This document shows positions 9,154 through 17,642 of a stretch of DNA of 64,000 nt, piece after piece. How positions within the stretch are numbered: position 1 is the first letter of the stretch; each line of letters begins with the position of its first letter. This DNA comes from Microbaculum marinisediminis (lineage in GTDB: Bacteria; Pseudomonadota; Alphaproteobacteria; Rhizobiales; Tepidamorphaceae). Under the pieces are notes generated by a model, which searched no databases, was not told the DNA's origin, and saw nothing but the letters and a program-made list of their open reading frames with translations. The position numbers were made by a program, and so were the translations under genes. The stretch covers positions 221,906-285,905 of the forward strand of contig NZ_JALIDZ010000008.1 in assembly GCF_025397915.1 (NCBI RefSeq), read 5' to 3'.

Positions 9154-9165
9154 GACGGTTTCCCT

Positions 9166-9999
9166 CTAGGCCGCTTCGGCGGCCTTAAGCTCCTGCTCCC
9201 AGAGCTCCAGCATCAGCTTCGGGCTCGCGGTCGCGCTGTCGAGGCGACGCAATCCGTTGGGGTCGATGACCTCGCGGATCACGTGAAGTTCTTCCGGCGT
9301 CGGGACAGCGGTGACCGGAACGTCCTTGCCGGGATCGGGAAGCTCGAAGCCGGTCCGCTCCTGCACCGTCTCGAAGGACACGCCAGGATGGAGCGAAACC
9401 ACGCGCATGGTCCCGTCGGGGCCGCCGTAATCGAAGACGCCGAGATCCGAGACGACCATTCCGGGCGCCGCGGGACGCATGATCTGCTCTCCGAGATCCG
9501 GCGTCTGGCCGAAGCCGCAGACAAAATCGACCTTCTCGACGAACGTACGTGGAGACTGTGTGCGAATATGGAAGTTCAGCCGTTCGCAACCCCAGAGGTC
9601 GTCCGGGATTCCCCGCGCGCCGATGAACTGCGCACGCGGCTTGCGCCAGTCGCCGATGACCGAGATGTTGGAAGCCCCTCTCCGGTCGATCTGGACCGCG
9701 CCGATCCAGATCTGCAGCTTCTGCTGCGCGATCATCCGGAACATCTGCTCCCAGTCGAGCGCCATCTTTGCGGTCGCGTCGAGCGTCCATTCCTCGGACA
9801 GGGACTTGGCGTGGACGTCCGGGTCTGCCGCCGCGCGCGAGGCCGTCGTCAGGAACAGGTTCGGTGCGTACAGCGTCTTGGCCAGACGCGCGGACAGATC
9901 CCCGAGGATCGTCGCGCCGACGCCGAGGCCGCTGTCGCGGTACTCCTTCGACATGCGGGCGATGATGAGTTCTTCGAGCGTATAGTTTGTATCAGTCAT
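9166..9999 (-). CDS. CoA-transferase family I, beta-like subunit (IpdB-like)
   Basis: The 277-residue protein has the CoA-transferase/hydrolase beta fold: GVGATILGDLSARLAKTLYAPN, the long central stretch with GAVQIDRRGASNISVIG and QFIGARGIPDD, and SDLGVFDY near the end. The usual catalytic SENG glutamate of true CoA-transferases is not visible. That loss is characteristic of IpdAB-type enzymes, which hydrolytically open a ring beta-ketone of a CoA thioester in steroid catabolism. Start ATG 9999 forms a TGATG junction with the alpha subunit stop, so the two are coupled; upstream in-frame residues belong to the alpha gene's DNA. Assignment to ring hydrolysis is inference. Confidence 0.85.
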   Translation of the reverse strand: MTDTNYTLEELIIARMSKEYRDSGLGVGATILGDLSARLAKTLYAPNLFLTTASRAAADPDVHAKSLSEEWTLDATAKMALDWEQMFRMIAQQKLQIWIGAVQIDRRGASNISVIGDWRKPRAQFIGARGIPDDLWGCERLNFHIRTQSPRTFVEKVDFVCGFGQTPDLGEQIMRPAAPGMVVSDLGVFDYGGPDGTMRVVSLHPGVSFETVQERTGFELPDPGKDVPVTAVPTPEELHVIREVIDPNGLRRLDSATASPKLMLELWEQELKAAEAA

Positions 10000-10811
10000 C
10001 AGGCACTCGCTAGGTGTTCGCTGAGCCAGGCATGGTCGGTGGCGTTCTTCTGGTATTCGAGGACTTTCGGCAGGTCGAAGCGGTAGTCGGGGAAGACCGC
10101 CGAGAAGCCGCCGCCGCGCGGCGCCTCGACGACGGCATCCACCCACAGCCGCGAAATGAAGGTCGACCGGCCACGGCGCTCGCCGGGGATCTCGTCGACG
10201 ATCTTCTCCGCTGTGAGAATGACGCGCGACGCCGCCTGGATCAGCAGCATGTCGGCGAAGGAGTCGCCGTGAATGAGGGCATTGCCCGAGGCATCCGCCT
10301 CATTGACGTGCACGATGGCCACGTCCGGGGCGAGCGGCGGCACCGCGAGCAGCTGTTCGCCGGTCAGGGGACAGGCCATCGGCTGGAAGACATTGGTCGC
10401 AGTCGTCAGCAGATCGGTGCCCAGGCCGAAGCGCGACGGCAGGAACGGAAGCCGCTTCGCCGCGGCCTCGTAGGCCGTCATCATCAGGCCCTCGGAATAC
10501 TCGACGGCCTCAAGCTCGCCGGCCTGACGGGCGGCGCGGAAATTGGGCGCCAGCCCGAAGAGATCGAATCCGACGAAGGAGAAATGCAGCCGCCGGACCT
10601 TGCCCATACCGATCAGCAGGTCCACCTCGGGACCGCCGAGGAAGGAGGCGATTTCCAGGTCCTCAAGATCGGACCGCGCGATCGCCGCGGCCGCTGCGAT
10701 CGGTTTGCGCTGCAGCCCGCCGCCGCCAAACCCAATCAGGTCGTCGTTGCCGATCGAGGAGACCATCTCCTGAAGATCAATGCGTTTGCTCATGGTGTCC
10801 GTCTTCTTCAC
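9999..10811 (-). CDS. CoA-transferase family I, alpha-like subunit (IpdA-like)
   Basis: The protein has 270 residues. It starts with DLIGFGGGGLQRKPIAAAAAIAR, the glycine-rich CoA-transferase alpha entry, and continues with VDLLIGMGKVRRLHFSFVG and LPFLPSRFGLGTDLL. The motif VEYSEG places a glutamate at residue 107 (101 if translation begins at the internal MSKR). Known IpdA proteins use a glutamate in about this place for hydrolysis. It overlaps the upstream ligase by ATGA and the beta subunit by 1 nt, so ligase, alpha and beta are a translational unit. A conventional CoA-transferase acting on a 3-oxo acid remains the alternative. Confidence 0.85.
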   Translation of the reverse strand: MKKTDTMSKRIDLQEMVSSIGNDDLIGFGGGGLQRKPIAAAAAIARSDLEDLEIASFLGGPEVDLLIGMGKVRRLHFSFVGFDLFGLAPNFRAARQAGELEAVEYSEGLMMTAYEAAAKRLPFLPSRFGLGTDLLTTATNVFQPMACPLTGEQLLAVPPLAPDVAIVHVNEADASGNALIHGDSFADMLLIQAASRVILTAEKIVDEIPGERRGRSTFISRLWVDAVVEAPRGGGFSAVFPDYRFDLPKVLEYQKNATDHAWLSEHLASA

Positions 10812-12262
10812 TTTCTCAAGTCCAGGAGGCGTTTGGTCTTGTTCTGGGCGCCAAGCCCGGTGTGGATCGCGAGCGTTCCCGGATCGGCGATCTCGACGTC
10901 GACGCGGACGCCGAGGTCGCGATGCAGCGCGGCCTCCATGTCGGCCCGGAACACCTCCGCATCGACGTCGGTCGACTTGCGTTCGACGCGGACGACGAAC
11001 TTCTCGCGCAGCGAAAGCCCCTCGCCCTCGTTCGAGACGACGCAGATGTATTCGCCGTTGGCGCGCGGATCGCGCGAGACCGCTTCCATGCAGGCCAGCG
11101 GGTAGACGTTGGTGCCGCGCAGCTTCACCATCTCGTCGCTGCGCCCCCGGAAGTTGGAAAGCTTATGGGTGCACAGCCCGCAGCCGCATTCCTCGCGCGG
11201 ATAGACCGCCAGAAGGTCCCGCATGTTGAAGCGGATGATCGGCGGAGCGCTGCGATACAGGCTGGTCGCGATCAGATTGCCGGTTTCACCGAGCGGCAGC
11301 GCCTTGCCCGACGCGATGTCGGTGATCTCGATGTAGACCGTGTCCTCGCTGATATGCATCCCCGCCTTTTCGCGGCACTCGAAGGCGATTTCGCCGATTT
11401 CGTGGGTGCCGTAGTTGTCATAGACGGGCGCGTTCCACGCCTCTTCGAGACGTTTGCGGCGCGTGCCGTCGGCATCCGGTCCGATGTGCGAGTGGATCTG
11501 CCGGGTCTTGAGCTGATGCAGGTCGAATCCGGTGTCGCGCGCGACCTCCGTGAGACGGGCCAGATACTCAGCGCGGGTGAACCAGGCAGTCGTCCCCCAT
11601 GCCTTGGCGTACTGGAGCTGCCGTTCGCTCGACGTGACGTTTCCGGATCCGGTCGTCATCGGGATCGCGCCGATCCAGTGGAACGCGCCCTGGAGCGTGC
11701 ACCAGGCCGCGTTGGCCAGCGAGTTCGTATAGGTGATCTGAATGATGTCCGAGGGGCGCAGACCCTGCGCCCAGAACGCCCGCGCGCTCTGGATGCCCTG
11801 CACTTCCAGCGCATGCGCGTCGAACAGTGTAACCCGCGGTAGGCCGGTCGTGCCGCCGCTGGTCAGGATCCGCACGTGCGCCTCGCTCAGATACTCCGGT
11901 GAGCCGGGCTGGTGGCTGCCGAACGGTGGCGCGCTTTCGATCGCGGTCTTGAGATCGTCGCTGGTGAAGACCGGGATCTTCTCTATGTCGTCGATGCTGC
12001 GGATGTCGCCGGGCTCGAGGCCGACGGCGCGCCAGCGATCGCGATAGAAGGGCAGCTTCCAGGCATCGGCGACGCGCTCGAGGAAACGTGCGCTCTGAAG
12101 CGCCCGCATCTCGTCGGCGGACATGCGCCCGGTGGTCGTCTCGAACAGCCCCGGCGGGGGATAGGCCTTGGTCAACGCCGCCCAGTCCAGGGATTGCCAG
12201 TAGTAGTGTGGTTTTTCCAACGTCACGGTCGCATCCATTGCCGGCCGGGCCGGTCCTTGCAC
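10808..12262 (-). CDS. Phenylacetate-CoA ligase-like (PaaK family) acyl-CoA ligase
   Basis: The protein has up to 484 residues, with an alternative start at M9 (12238). It shows the PaaK-type adenylation motif TSGGTTGLPRVTLFD, the ribose-binding region YDNYGTHEIGEIAFEC, RFNMRDLLAVY and GRSDEMVKLRGTNVYP. A CGCGLC pair suggests a zinc or structural cysteine site. It activates a carboxylic acid to its CoA thioester in the cytoplasm. PaaK relatives act on phenylacetate and other aryl or bulky acids, so an aromatic or alicyclic acid is plausible but not shown. It overlaps the alpha-like subunit by 4 nt and follows the ABC permease by 78 bp, linking uptake with activation. Confidence 0.9.
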   Translation of the reverse strand: MQGPARPAMDATVTLEKPHYYWQSLDWAALTKAYPPPGLFETTTGRMSADEMRALQSARFLERVADAWKLPFYRDRWRAVGLEPGDIRSIDDIEKIPVFTSDDLKTAIESAPPFGSHQPGSPEYLSEAHVRILTSGGTTGLPRVTLFDAHALEVQGIQSARAFWAQGLRPSDIIQITYTNSLANAAWCTLQGAFHWIGAIPMTTGSGNVTSSERQLQYAKAWGTTAWFTRAEYLARLTEVARDTGFDLHQLKTRQIHSHIGPDADGTRRKRLEEAWNAPVYDNYGTHEIGEIAFECREKAGMHISEDTVYIEITDIASGKALPLGETGNLIATSLYRSAPPIIRFNMRDLLAVYPREECGCGLCTHKLSNFRGRSDEMVKLRGTNVYPLACMEAVSRDPRANGEYICVVSNEGEGLSLREKFVVRVERKSTDVDAEVFRADMEAALHRDLGVRVDVEIADPGTLAIHTGLGAQNKTKRLLDLRK

Positions 12263-12340
12263 GGCGCGCGGGGCGCCTCACTTCTCGGAAGTCGGGGGCC
12301 GGATTGTCGTCCGGTCCTGATTGACGGGTCGGTCATGCGG

Positions 12341-14068
12341 CTAGCGGGATTCCAGCCGGCGCGCCGTATAGATCTGGAACGGCACGACGATCGCGAGGAG
12401 AGCCAGCATCAGCATGATCGATAGGGCGGCGGTTCCCGGTAGATCGGGGAACTGCCACATGTTCCACAGCGCCGACGCGGCGACGACATTGGTCGTCGAC
12501 AAGAGCATCAGCGGCGCCGTGAGATCGCGGGCACTGTGGGCGAAGACCCACAGCCAGCCATTGACGAACTGCGGCCAGACGAGTGGCAGCACCACGGTGC
12601 GCAGCGACGTCAGCCAGCTCGCGCCGCTGACCAGGGCCGCGTCCTGCAACTCGGTGTGCAGCTGGATCAGAGCGGAGCTCATGGTCCGCACGCCGAACGC
12701 CAGGAAGACGGTCGAATGGGCGATTACAATGACCCAGATCGTGCCGTAGACGGGTGTTCGCAGGTAAATCAGCACGATCGCCAGCACCAGGACAATCGGC
12801 GGAATGGCCATCGGCGCGAACGACAGCGCGTCGAGCGCCCTGCCGATCCGGCTTCCCGATCGCGTGGTAAACCAGCCGATCAGGGTCGACAGGACCATCA
12901 CGACCGTGGCGCTGGTCACGACCAGCACGATGGTGTTGATCGCCGCCCGCATGATCACCGGATTGGCGATCACGCGGCGGTACACGTCGAGCGACAGCCC
13001 GGACAGCGCATCGAAGCTCGGCATGACGAAGGTCGTGTTGAGGCTGACCCACAACAACATCATCAACGGCAGTGCCATGACCAGGCAGTAGGAGAACACG
13101 AAGCCGATCGCGACCGGCTTCCAGCCGCCAAGCGCGATACGGCGCGGCCGGAAGGCCTTGCCGGAGACGACGCGGAACTTCTCGCCAACGCGCGTCGACC
13201 GCATATACGCCCACATCAACCCCAGCGCGATGACCAGAAGGAGCACGCCGAAGGTCGCCGCAAATCCGTAGTTCGGCAGCCCGTTGTCCGGCGACGACAG
13301 CAGATAGACGCGCGTCGAAAGCACCGGGAAACGGGCGGTCAGGCCGATGATCAGCGGCAGGTCGAATGTCTGCACGACCGCCATGAACATGTAGATGCCG
13401 ATCGAGAACAGACCCGGGACGAGCAGCGGCAGGGTTATGTGGCGGATGACCGTCCAGGCCCGGCCACCATGAACCCGCGCGGCCTGCTCGAGCTGCGGGT
13501 CCATGTTGCGCAGCAGACCGGAGATCATGACGTAGGCGGTCGGCACAACCGCGAAGGCCGTGATGATGGTCAGCGCCCAGAATGAATAGAGCGGAAACAG
13601 GACCCCGCGCACGGCGAACAGCTCGCGGTAGAGCACATTGAGAAAGCCGTTGCCCGGATTGATAAGGAGGATCCAGCCGAAGCCGACGACCAGTGCCGGC
13701 ACCGCCATCCACGAAAACATCAGGATCCGCACCAGCGAGCGGCCCGGCATGTTCGTGCGCTCGGTACACCAGGCCATACCGGTGGCGATCGACACGCCGA
13801 TCGCCATCGAGAACAGCGCGTAGACCATGGTGTTGCCGACAAGCTTCCACGTGGTCGGGCTGTTGAACAGTTCCCGGTAGTGCTCGAGGCTGAACTGCCA
13901 CGTCTCCAGCGGCATGGTTCCCGCCGGGGCGAACGACGCACGGATGAGGATCAGGACCGGGCCGAGAACCAGAATGCCGACAACGAGCAGCAGGATCGAC
14001 AGCGTGATCTTCTGCTGGTTCCATCCTGTTGCCGGCTTCACGCCGCCCTGAACAGGGACGTCCGTCAC
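12341..14068 (-). CDS. ABC transporter permease, two fused permease domains (Fe3+/polyamine type)
   Basis: This 575-residue membrane protein has about 12 helices and two copies of the ABC permease EAA-loop region: LEQAARVHGGRAWTVIRHITLPLL near residue 180-205, and LQDAALVSGASWLTSLRTVVLPLV near 455-480. A duplicated permease in one chain is typical of FbpB/ThiP-like systems. GTG 14068 is chosen because it overlaps the ATPase stop in GTGA. The partner ATPase and binding protein are encoded just upstream. Coupling to a CoA ligase suggests organic-acid or metal-chelated organic import rather than simple iron uptake; that is inference. Confidence 0.92.
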   Translation of the reverse strand: MTDVPVQGGVKPATGWNQQKITLSILLLVVGILVLGPVLILIRASFAPAGTMPLETWQFSLEHYRELFNSPTTWKLVGNTMVYALFSMAIGVSIATGMAWCTERTNMPGRSLVRILMFSWMAVPALVVGFGWILLINPGNGFLNVLYRELFAVRGVLFPLYSFWALTIITAFAVVPTAYVMISGLLRNMDPQLEQAARVHGGRAWTVIRHITLPLLVPGLFSIGIYMFMAVVQTFDLPLIIGLTARFPVLSTRVYLLSSPDNGLPNYGFAATFGVLLLVIALGLMWAYMRSTRVGEKFRVVSGKAFRPRRIALGGWKPVAIGFVFSYCLVMALPLMMLLWVSLNTTFVMPSFDALSGLSLDVYRRVIANPVIMRAAINTIVLVVTSATVVMVLSTLIGWFTTRSGSRIGRALDALSFAPMAIPPIVLVLAIVLIYLRTPVYGTIWVIVIAHSTVFLAFGVRTMSSALIQLHTELQDAALVSGASWLTSLRTVVLPLVWPQFVNGWLWVFAHSARDLTAPLMLLSTTNVVAASALWNMWQFPDLPGTAALSIMLMLALLAIVVPFQIYTARRLESR

Positions 14069-15183
14069 TGGCTCTGCTCCGTGGTATCGGCAGGGACGAT
14101 CGCGCATCGGTCAGCGGGGACATGCAGAAAAATCTCCTGCCCCGGTTCGTAGCCCGCATACGGATTGAGCATCAGCACCAGCTTCTGTCCGCCGGCATCG
14201 ATTTCGGTTTCCACGACATCACCCAGGAAACTCAGCGAGGTGATGCGCGCGGAGAAACAGTTTTCGCGTGACGTGGAGTCCGCTTCGCTCAGCAGCTCCA
14301 CCGCTTGCGGTCGGATAACGGCCACCGCGCGATCGCCGGCTTGCAGGCCCGATGCGACTGTACCGGCGAGTTCGCCGAACGGAACCTCGATACGGCCCGT
14401 CGAACCGCCGGCCATGACGCGGCCCGGTACGAGATTGCTGCGGCCCATGAAGTCGGCTGTGAAAACGCTGTTGGGATGCAGGTAGATTTCGCGCGGCGTC
14501 CCCTGCTGGACGATGGAGCCGCCGCGCATCAGCACTATCTGGTCCGACATGCCGACGGCCTCGACCTGATCGTGGGTGACGAACAGGGTGGTGATACCGA
14601 CGGATTTTACCAGATTGCGGATTTCGGTACGCATCGTATCGCGCAACTTGGCATCGAGATTGGAAAGGGGCTCGTCGAGAAGCAGCAGGCGCGGCTGGTG
14701 CACCAGGGCCCTGGCAAGCGCCACGCGCTGCTGTTGACCGCCGCTGAGCATCGGCGCCGGCCGGTCGGACAGATGCCCGAGCTCGACCATCTCCAGCGCC
14801 TTGGCGACTTCCCGCCTGACCTCCGCCATTGGCGGCCGCCTGGATCCGTGCACCAGGGGGAACGCGACGTTGTCGAACACGCTCATGTGCGGCCAGATCG
14901 CATAGGACTGGAACACCATGCCGAGTCGCCGCTTGTTCGATGGAATCAGTATGCGTTCGCTACCGGAGAAAACCACCGTGTCGCCCATGCGGATCGTTCC
15001 GCTGTCGGGCGCCTCGAGCCCCGCAATGCACTGAAGCGTTGTCGTCTTGCCGCAGCCACTGGGGCCCAGGAGCGTGAAGAAGGCACCCTCCTCGACCGTG
15101 AAGGAGACGCCGTCGAGCGCTTTGGTCGGCGCGCGCCCCTCGCTTCCGGGGAAGACCTTCCTGAGACTGTCGATTTTGAGCAT
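14065..15183 (-). CDS. ABC transporter ATPase (FbpC/PotA type)
   Basis: This 372-residue ATPase has Walker A GPSGCGKTT (40-48), signature LSGGQQQR, and Walker B LLLLDEPLSNLD with the switch His in TLFVTHDQ. A C-terminal OB-like regulatory (TOBE) domain covers about residues 250-372. It hydrolyses ATP at the inner face of the membrane to drive the fused permease downstream. It is 145 bp after the binding-protein gene, across a strong stem-loop, and overlaps the permease by 4 nt. Confidence 0.95.
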   Translation of the reverse strand: MLKIDSLRKVFPGSEGRAPTKALDGVSFTVEEGAFFTLLGPSGCGKTTTLQCIAGLEAPDSGTIRMGDTVVFSGSERILIPSNKRRLGMVFQSYAIWPHMSVFDNVAFPLVHGSRRPPMAEVRREVAKALEMVELGHLSDRPAPMLSGGQQQRVALARALVHQPRLLLLDEPLSNLDAKLRDTMRTEIRNLVKSVGITTLFVTHDQVEAVGMSDQIVLMRGGSIVQQGTPREIYLHPNSVFTADFMGRSNLVPGRVMAGGSTGRIEVPFGELAGTVASGLQAGDRAVAVIRPQAVELLSEADSTSRENCFSARITSLSFLGDVVETEIDAGGQKLVLMLNPYAGYEPGQEIFLHVPADRCAIVPADTTEQSQ

Positions 15184-15273
15184 CAGATTACCGTCGAGGA
15201 TCCGGTCGAGCCTGGTTCAGGCGTGGTCGCGGTGGCGCGAAACCTGCCGGCATAGGCCGACATAGGCAGAGTA

Positions 15274-15316
15274 CCGTCGCGCGCCCCTGGAAGCAGTTTG
15301 GACAGGCGCGCGACGG
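15274..15316 (-). promoter_or_regulatory. Intercistronic stem-loop after the ABC binding-protein gene
   Basis: A perfect 12-bp inverted repeat, CCGTCGCGCGCC (15274-15285) and GGCGCGCGACGG (15305-15316), encloses a 19-nt loop. It lies between the binding-protein stop and the ATPase start, inside one operon. There is no T-run, so it is more likely an mRNA-stabilising 3' structure or partial terminator that makes binding protein more abundant than the membrane complex. A similar structure follows the second binding-protein gene at 28,079. Confidence 0.6.
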
Positions 15317-15328
15317 GATTGGGGCGAC

Positions 15329-16387
15329 TTACTGGGTCATCTTCTCGGCAATCGCCTTGCGCAGGGCCCGAGCGTTCGCCGTGTCTTCCAGGGACCGTTC
15401 GGACAGGATCTCGCCGCCGCCGGCATTGAAGGCCTCTACCATCCCGTCGAGCGCGGTTCCCGCACCGATACGCGGCAGTGGCTCGTTCTCGTTCACGACC
15501 TTGAGGCCTTCCGTGGCTAACCAGGCCGCGAACAGGCGCGCGGTGTTGGGATTGGGCGCATTCTCGGGCACATAGATATGCAGCGACCCCATCGGCAGGT
15601 AATCCTCGAACAGCTTGAAGTTCACGTTGTCGACGCGACCGGCCTGATGAAAGGACGAAATGCCGACCGGCGCCTGACCGACGGAGATCGCCCGGGTCAC
15701 CGCTCCGGTTCCGCGCTCCAGGATCGGCTCGTTGGCGAGTATGCCCTCGGCCATTTCGATCGCCTTGTCGTCGCCGATCGCGAAGGAGTAGTAGTCGACC
15801 GGATTGAGCGAGAACGCGTTGACCGCAAACCGTCCCTTCCATTCCGGGGTCATCAGGTCGGCGTAGGACTTGGGAAGCTCGTCTTCCGAGATCAGGTCCG
15901 GATTCCACCCCAGACCGTAGGCGTTATGGGCGATCACCAAACCGGCGCCCTTGATGTCGTCGATGACCGGGTCGACCGCATCGCCGATACCTTCGAGCTC
16001 GCCCCCGAACGTCTCGACCCAGGGATAGGGCTTCAGGATGTCGCGGTCGAACAGAACCGAAATTTCCTGGTTTCCGCCGGAACCGACGACATCGGCGAAA
16101 CCGGCACCACCCTGCTCCGCGATCAGCTTCGAGCCAGTCTGTACCGGGCTGGTCGCGGTCCATTCGATCCTGGTGTTGAGACCGAACCGCTCGTTGAAGG
16201 CCTTCGCGACGGCCGTATGGGTCTCGGGCTTGCCGGGACTGGAGACGAGAACGAAGAGCTGCCCTTCGTTTTTCGCGCCCTCAAGGATTTCCTCGAAGGT
16301 TTCCGCCGCTGCGGGAACGGACAGCGCGGCGAGTGCAAGCGCGGACACCGCGACGGCGCCCCGGATCGAGGCGTAAGATCGGCTCAT
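15329..16387 (-). CDS. ABC transporter periplasmic binding protein (Fe3+/organic type)
   Basis: The 352-residue precursor has a signal peptide (residues 1-28, ending SVPAAAE). The mature part starts TFEEILEGAKNEGQLFVLVSSPGK, the typical entry of the COG1840 iron/thiamine-like binding proteins. It continues with TRIEWTATSP, WNPDLISEDELPKSYADLMTPEWKGRFAV (in overlapping parts) and VTRAISVGQAPVGISS. It captures the ligand in the periplasm for the ATPase/permease encoded downstream. ATG 16387 is supported by GGGAGG 6 nt upstream; an earlier in-frame start at 16429 lacks such a site. The gene heads the nine-gene catabolic operon. Confidence 0.93.
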   Translation of the reverse strand: MSRSYASIRGAVAVSALALAALSVPAAAETFEEILEGAKNEGQLFVLVSSPGKPETHTAVAKAFNERFGLNTRIEWTATSPVQTGSKLIAEQGGAGFADVVGSGGNQEISVLFDRDILKPYPWVETFGGELEGIGDAVDPVIDDIKGAGLVIAHNAYGLGWNPDLISEDELPKSYADLMTPEWKGRFAVNAFSLNPVDYYSFAIGDDKAIEMAEGILANEPILERGTGAVTRAISVGQAPVGISSFHQAGRVDNVNFKLFEDYLPMGSLHIYVPENAPNPNTARLFAAWLATEGLKVVNENEPLPRIGAGTALDGMVEAFNAGGGEILSERSLEDTANARALRKAIAEKMTQ

Positions 16388-16838
16388 GTATTCCTCCCAT
16401 TTATTGGAATCAAACGGATCATCAAACACCAGACTTCAAGTCTTATCTTATAAGGAAGCACATCCATAAAGCGGAAATATCGCGATATACGATTTTACAC
16501 TCCATGATATGGAACACATTGCCTAGCGAACAAAAGACATGCGTCGGGAATACGCAATTCCGCGCACCCCAAGGCAACTAACACTCTGTTCACAGCGGTT
16601 CCGCCTGGACGGGAGAGCGCGCAAAAGATTCGACGTTTGCATCGATCTTTCGACACATTGTACGATAACGCGCAGTTCGGTCAATGGCGAAGGCGCCTGT
16701 CCGCAGGCCTTCGCGTAGGCGGAAACTCCGGCATTTCGCCGGTATGAATGCCTTGTGCGGAAACGAACCCACGTGCGAACGGCCGGTCGGTCGTGACGCG
16801 GTACCAGACGGCTTCGCGGCTTAGGGAGGATGACACCA
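16388..16838. promoter_or_regulatory. Divergent regulatory region with several palindromes
   Basis: This 451-bp gap separates the catabolic operon (leftward) from the IclR gene (rightward). I see no gene in it. The left half (16,400-16,530) is unusually AT-rich for this genome and holds the operon promoter. It contains CTTATAAG (16447-16454), a perfect 12-bp palindrome ATATCGCGATAT (16477-16488), CCATGATATGG (16502-16512), and GGAAT-5 nt-ATTCC (16547-16561). The last has the 15-bp size and symmetry of IclR-family operators. The right half is GC-rich and featureless except for the GGGAGG ribosome site (16824-16829). Confidence 0.55.
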
Positions 16839-17612
16839 ATGAACGTGCAGGCGACACCGGCCCAGGGCACCCAGATGATCGACAGGACGGTCTTGCTGAT
16901 GCGGCTCGTTGCCACCTATTGCCCGAAGGGCGCGCGGCTGACCGACCTGTCCCGGGAATCCGAACTGCCCGCGCCGACCGTCCGGCGCATCCTGAAGCGG
17001 CTCGCCGACCACGGCCTCGTCGCCCAGGACCACACCGCCCATCGCTACACGCTTGGCAGATTCGCCTATGAGCTCGGGTTGTCGGCCAACCAGGCCACCG
17101 GCGAGGCGGAACGCTTCCGGCCGTTGATCGAGGATATCGCCGCGCGAACGGACGCGACCATCTATCTGTCCATGCGCAGCGGCCTGGATTGCGTGTGCAT
17201 CGACAGGGTCGAGGCGGCTTCGCCGGAAAAAGGCACCACACTGCCCGTCGGCGCCCGGTTACCGTTGGGCGCCGGGGTCGGCGGAATGGCGCTTCTCGCC
17301 GCCCTTCCGGAAGACGAAGCCGAACGGATCATTGCCGCGAACAAGCCGGTCTATGCGCGGTTCGTGCGAACGACGGGAAGCAACTTCCGAGAACACCTGG
17401 AGGCCGCCAGGTGCAACGGCTACGTGATCCGGCGCAGCCCGGTGACGCCGGGCATCGTCGGCTTCGGCCTCGCCCTGCCCGCGGAGGCGAGCACGCCCGC
17501 GACGGCGATATCCTGTGCAATACCGGCGACAGAGTTCGCGGAGCCGCGACGCAGCGCCACCGTCGCCTTGGTACGGGATCTGGCCAACGGGTACATGATG
17601 GCCCGCGCCTGA
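16839..17612 (+). CDS. IclR-family regulator
   Basis: This 257-residue protein has an N-terminal winged helix at about 20-75 (LTDLSRESELPAPTVRRILKRLADHGLV) and an IclR effector domain at about 85-250 (IEDIAARTDATIYLSMRSG, VGARLPLGAGVGGMALLAAL, NGYVIRRSPVTPGIVGFGLAL). ATG 16839 is chosen over ATG 16830 because GGGAGG ends 9 nt before it. It is divergent from the nine-gene operon and converges on the acyl-CoA dehydrogenase set, so it probably controls one or both. The ligand is unknown. Confidence 0.9.
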   Translation: MNVQATPAQGTQMIDRTVLLMRLVATYCPKGARLTDLSRESELPAPTVRRILKRLADHGLVAQDHTAHRYTLGRFAYELGLSANQATGEAERFRPLIEDIAARTDATIYLSMRSGLDCVCIDRVEAASPEKGTTLPVGARLPLGAGVGGMALLAALPEDEAERIIAANKPVYARFVRTTGSNFREHLEAARCNGYVIRRSPVTPGIVGFGLALPAEASTPATAISCAIPATEFAEPRRSATVALVRDLANGYMMARA

Positions 17613-17642
17613 GCGGAGACGGTCGCCGAAGACGCCGGACGA

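Noticed and set aside
7582..10086. 834-codon plus-strand open frame
   Set aside because: It spans three well-supported minus-strand genes (ThDP enzyme and both CoA-transferase-like subunits), has no motif, and crosses their intergenic gap.
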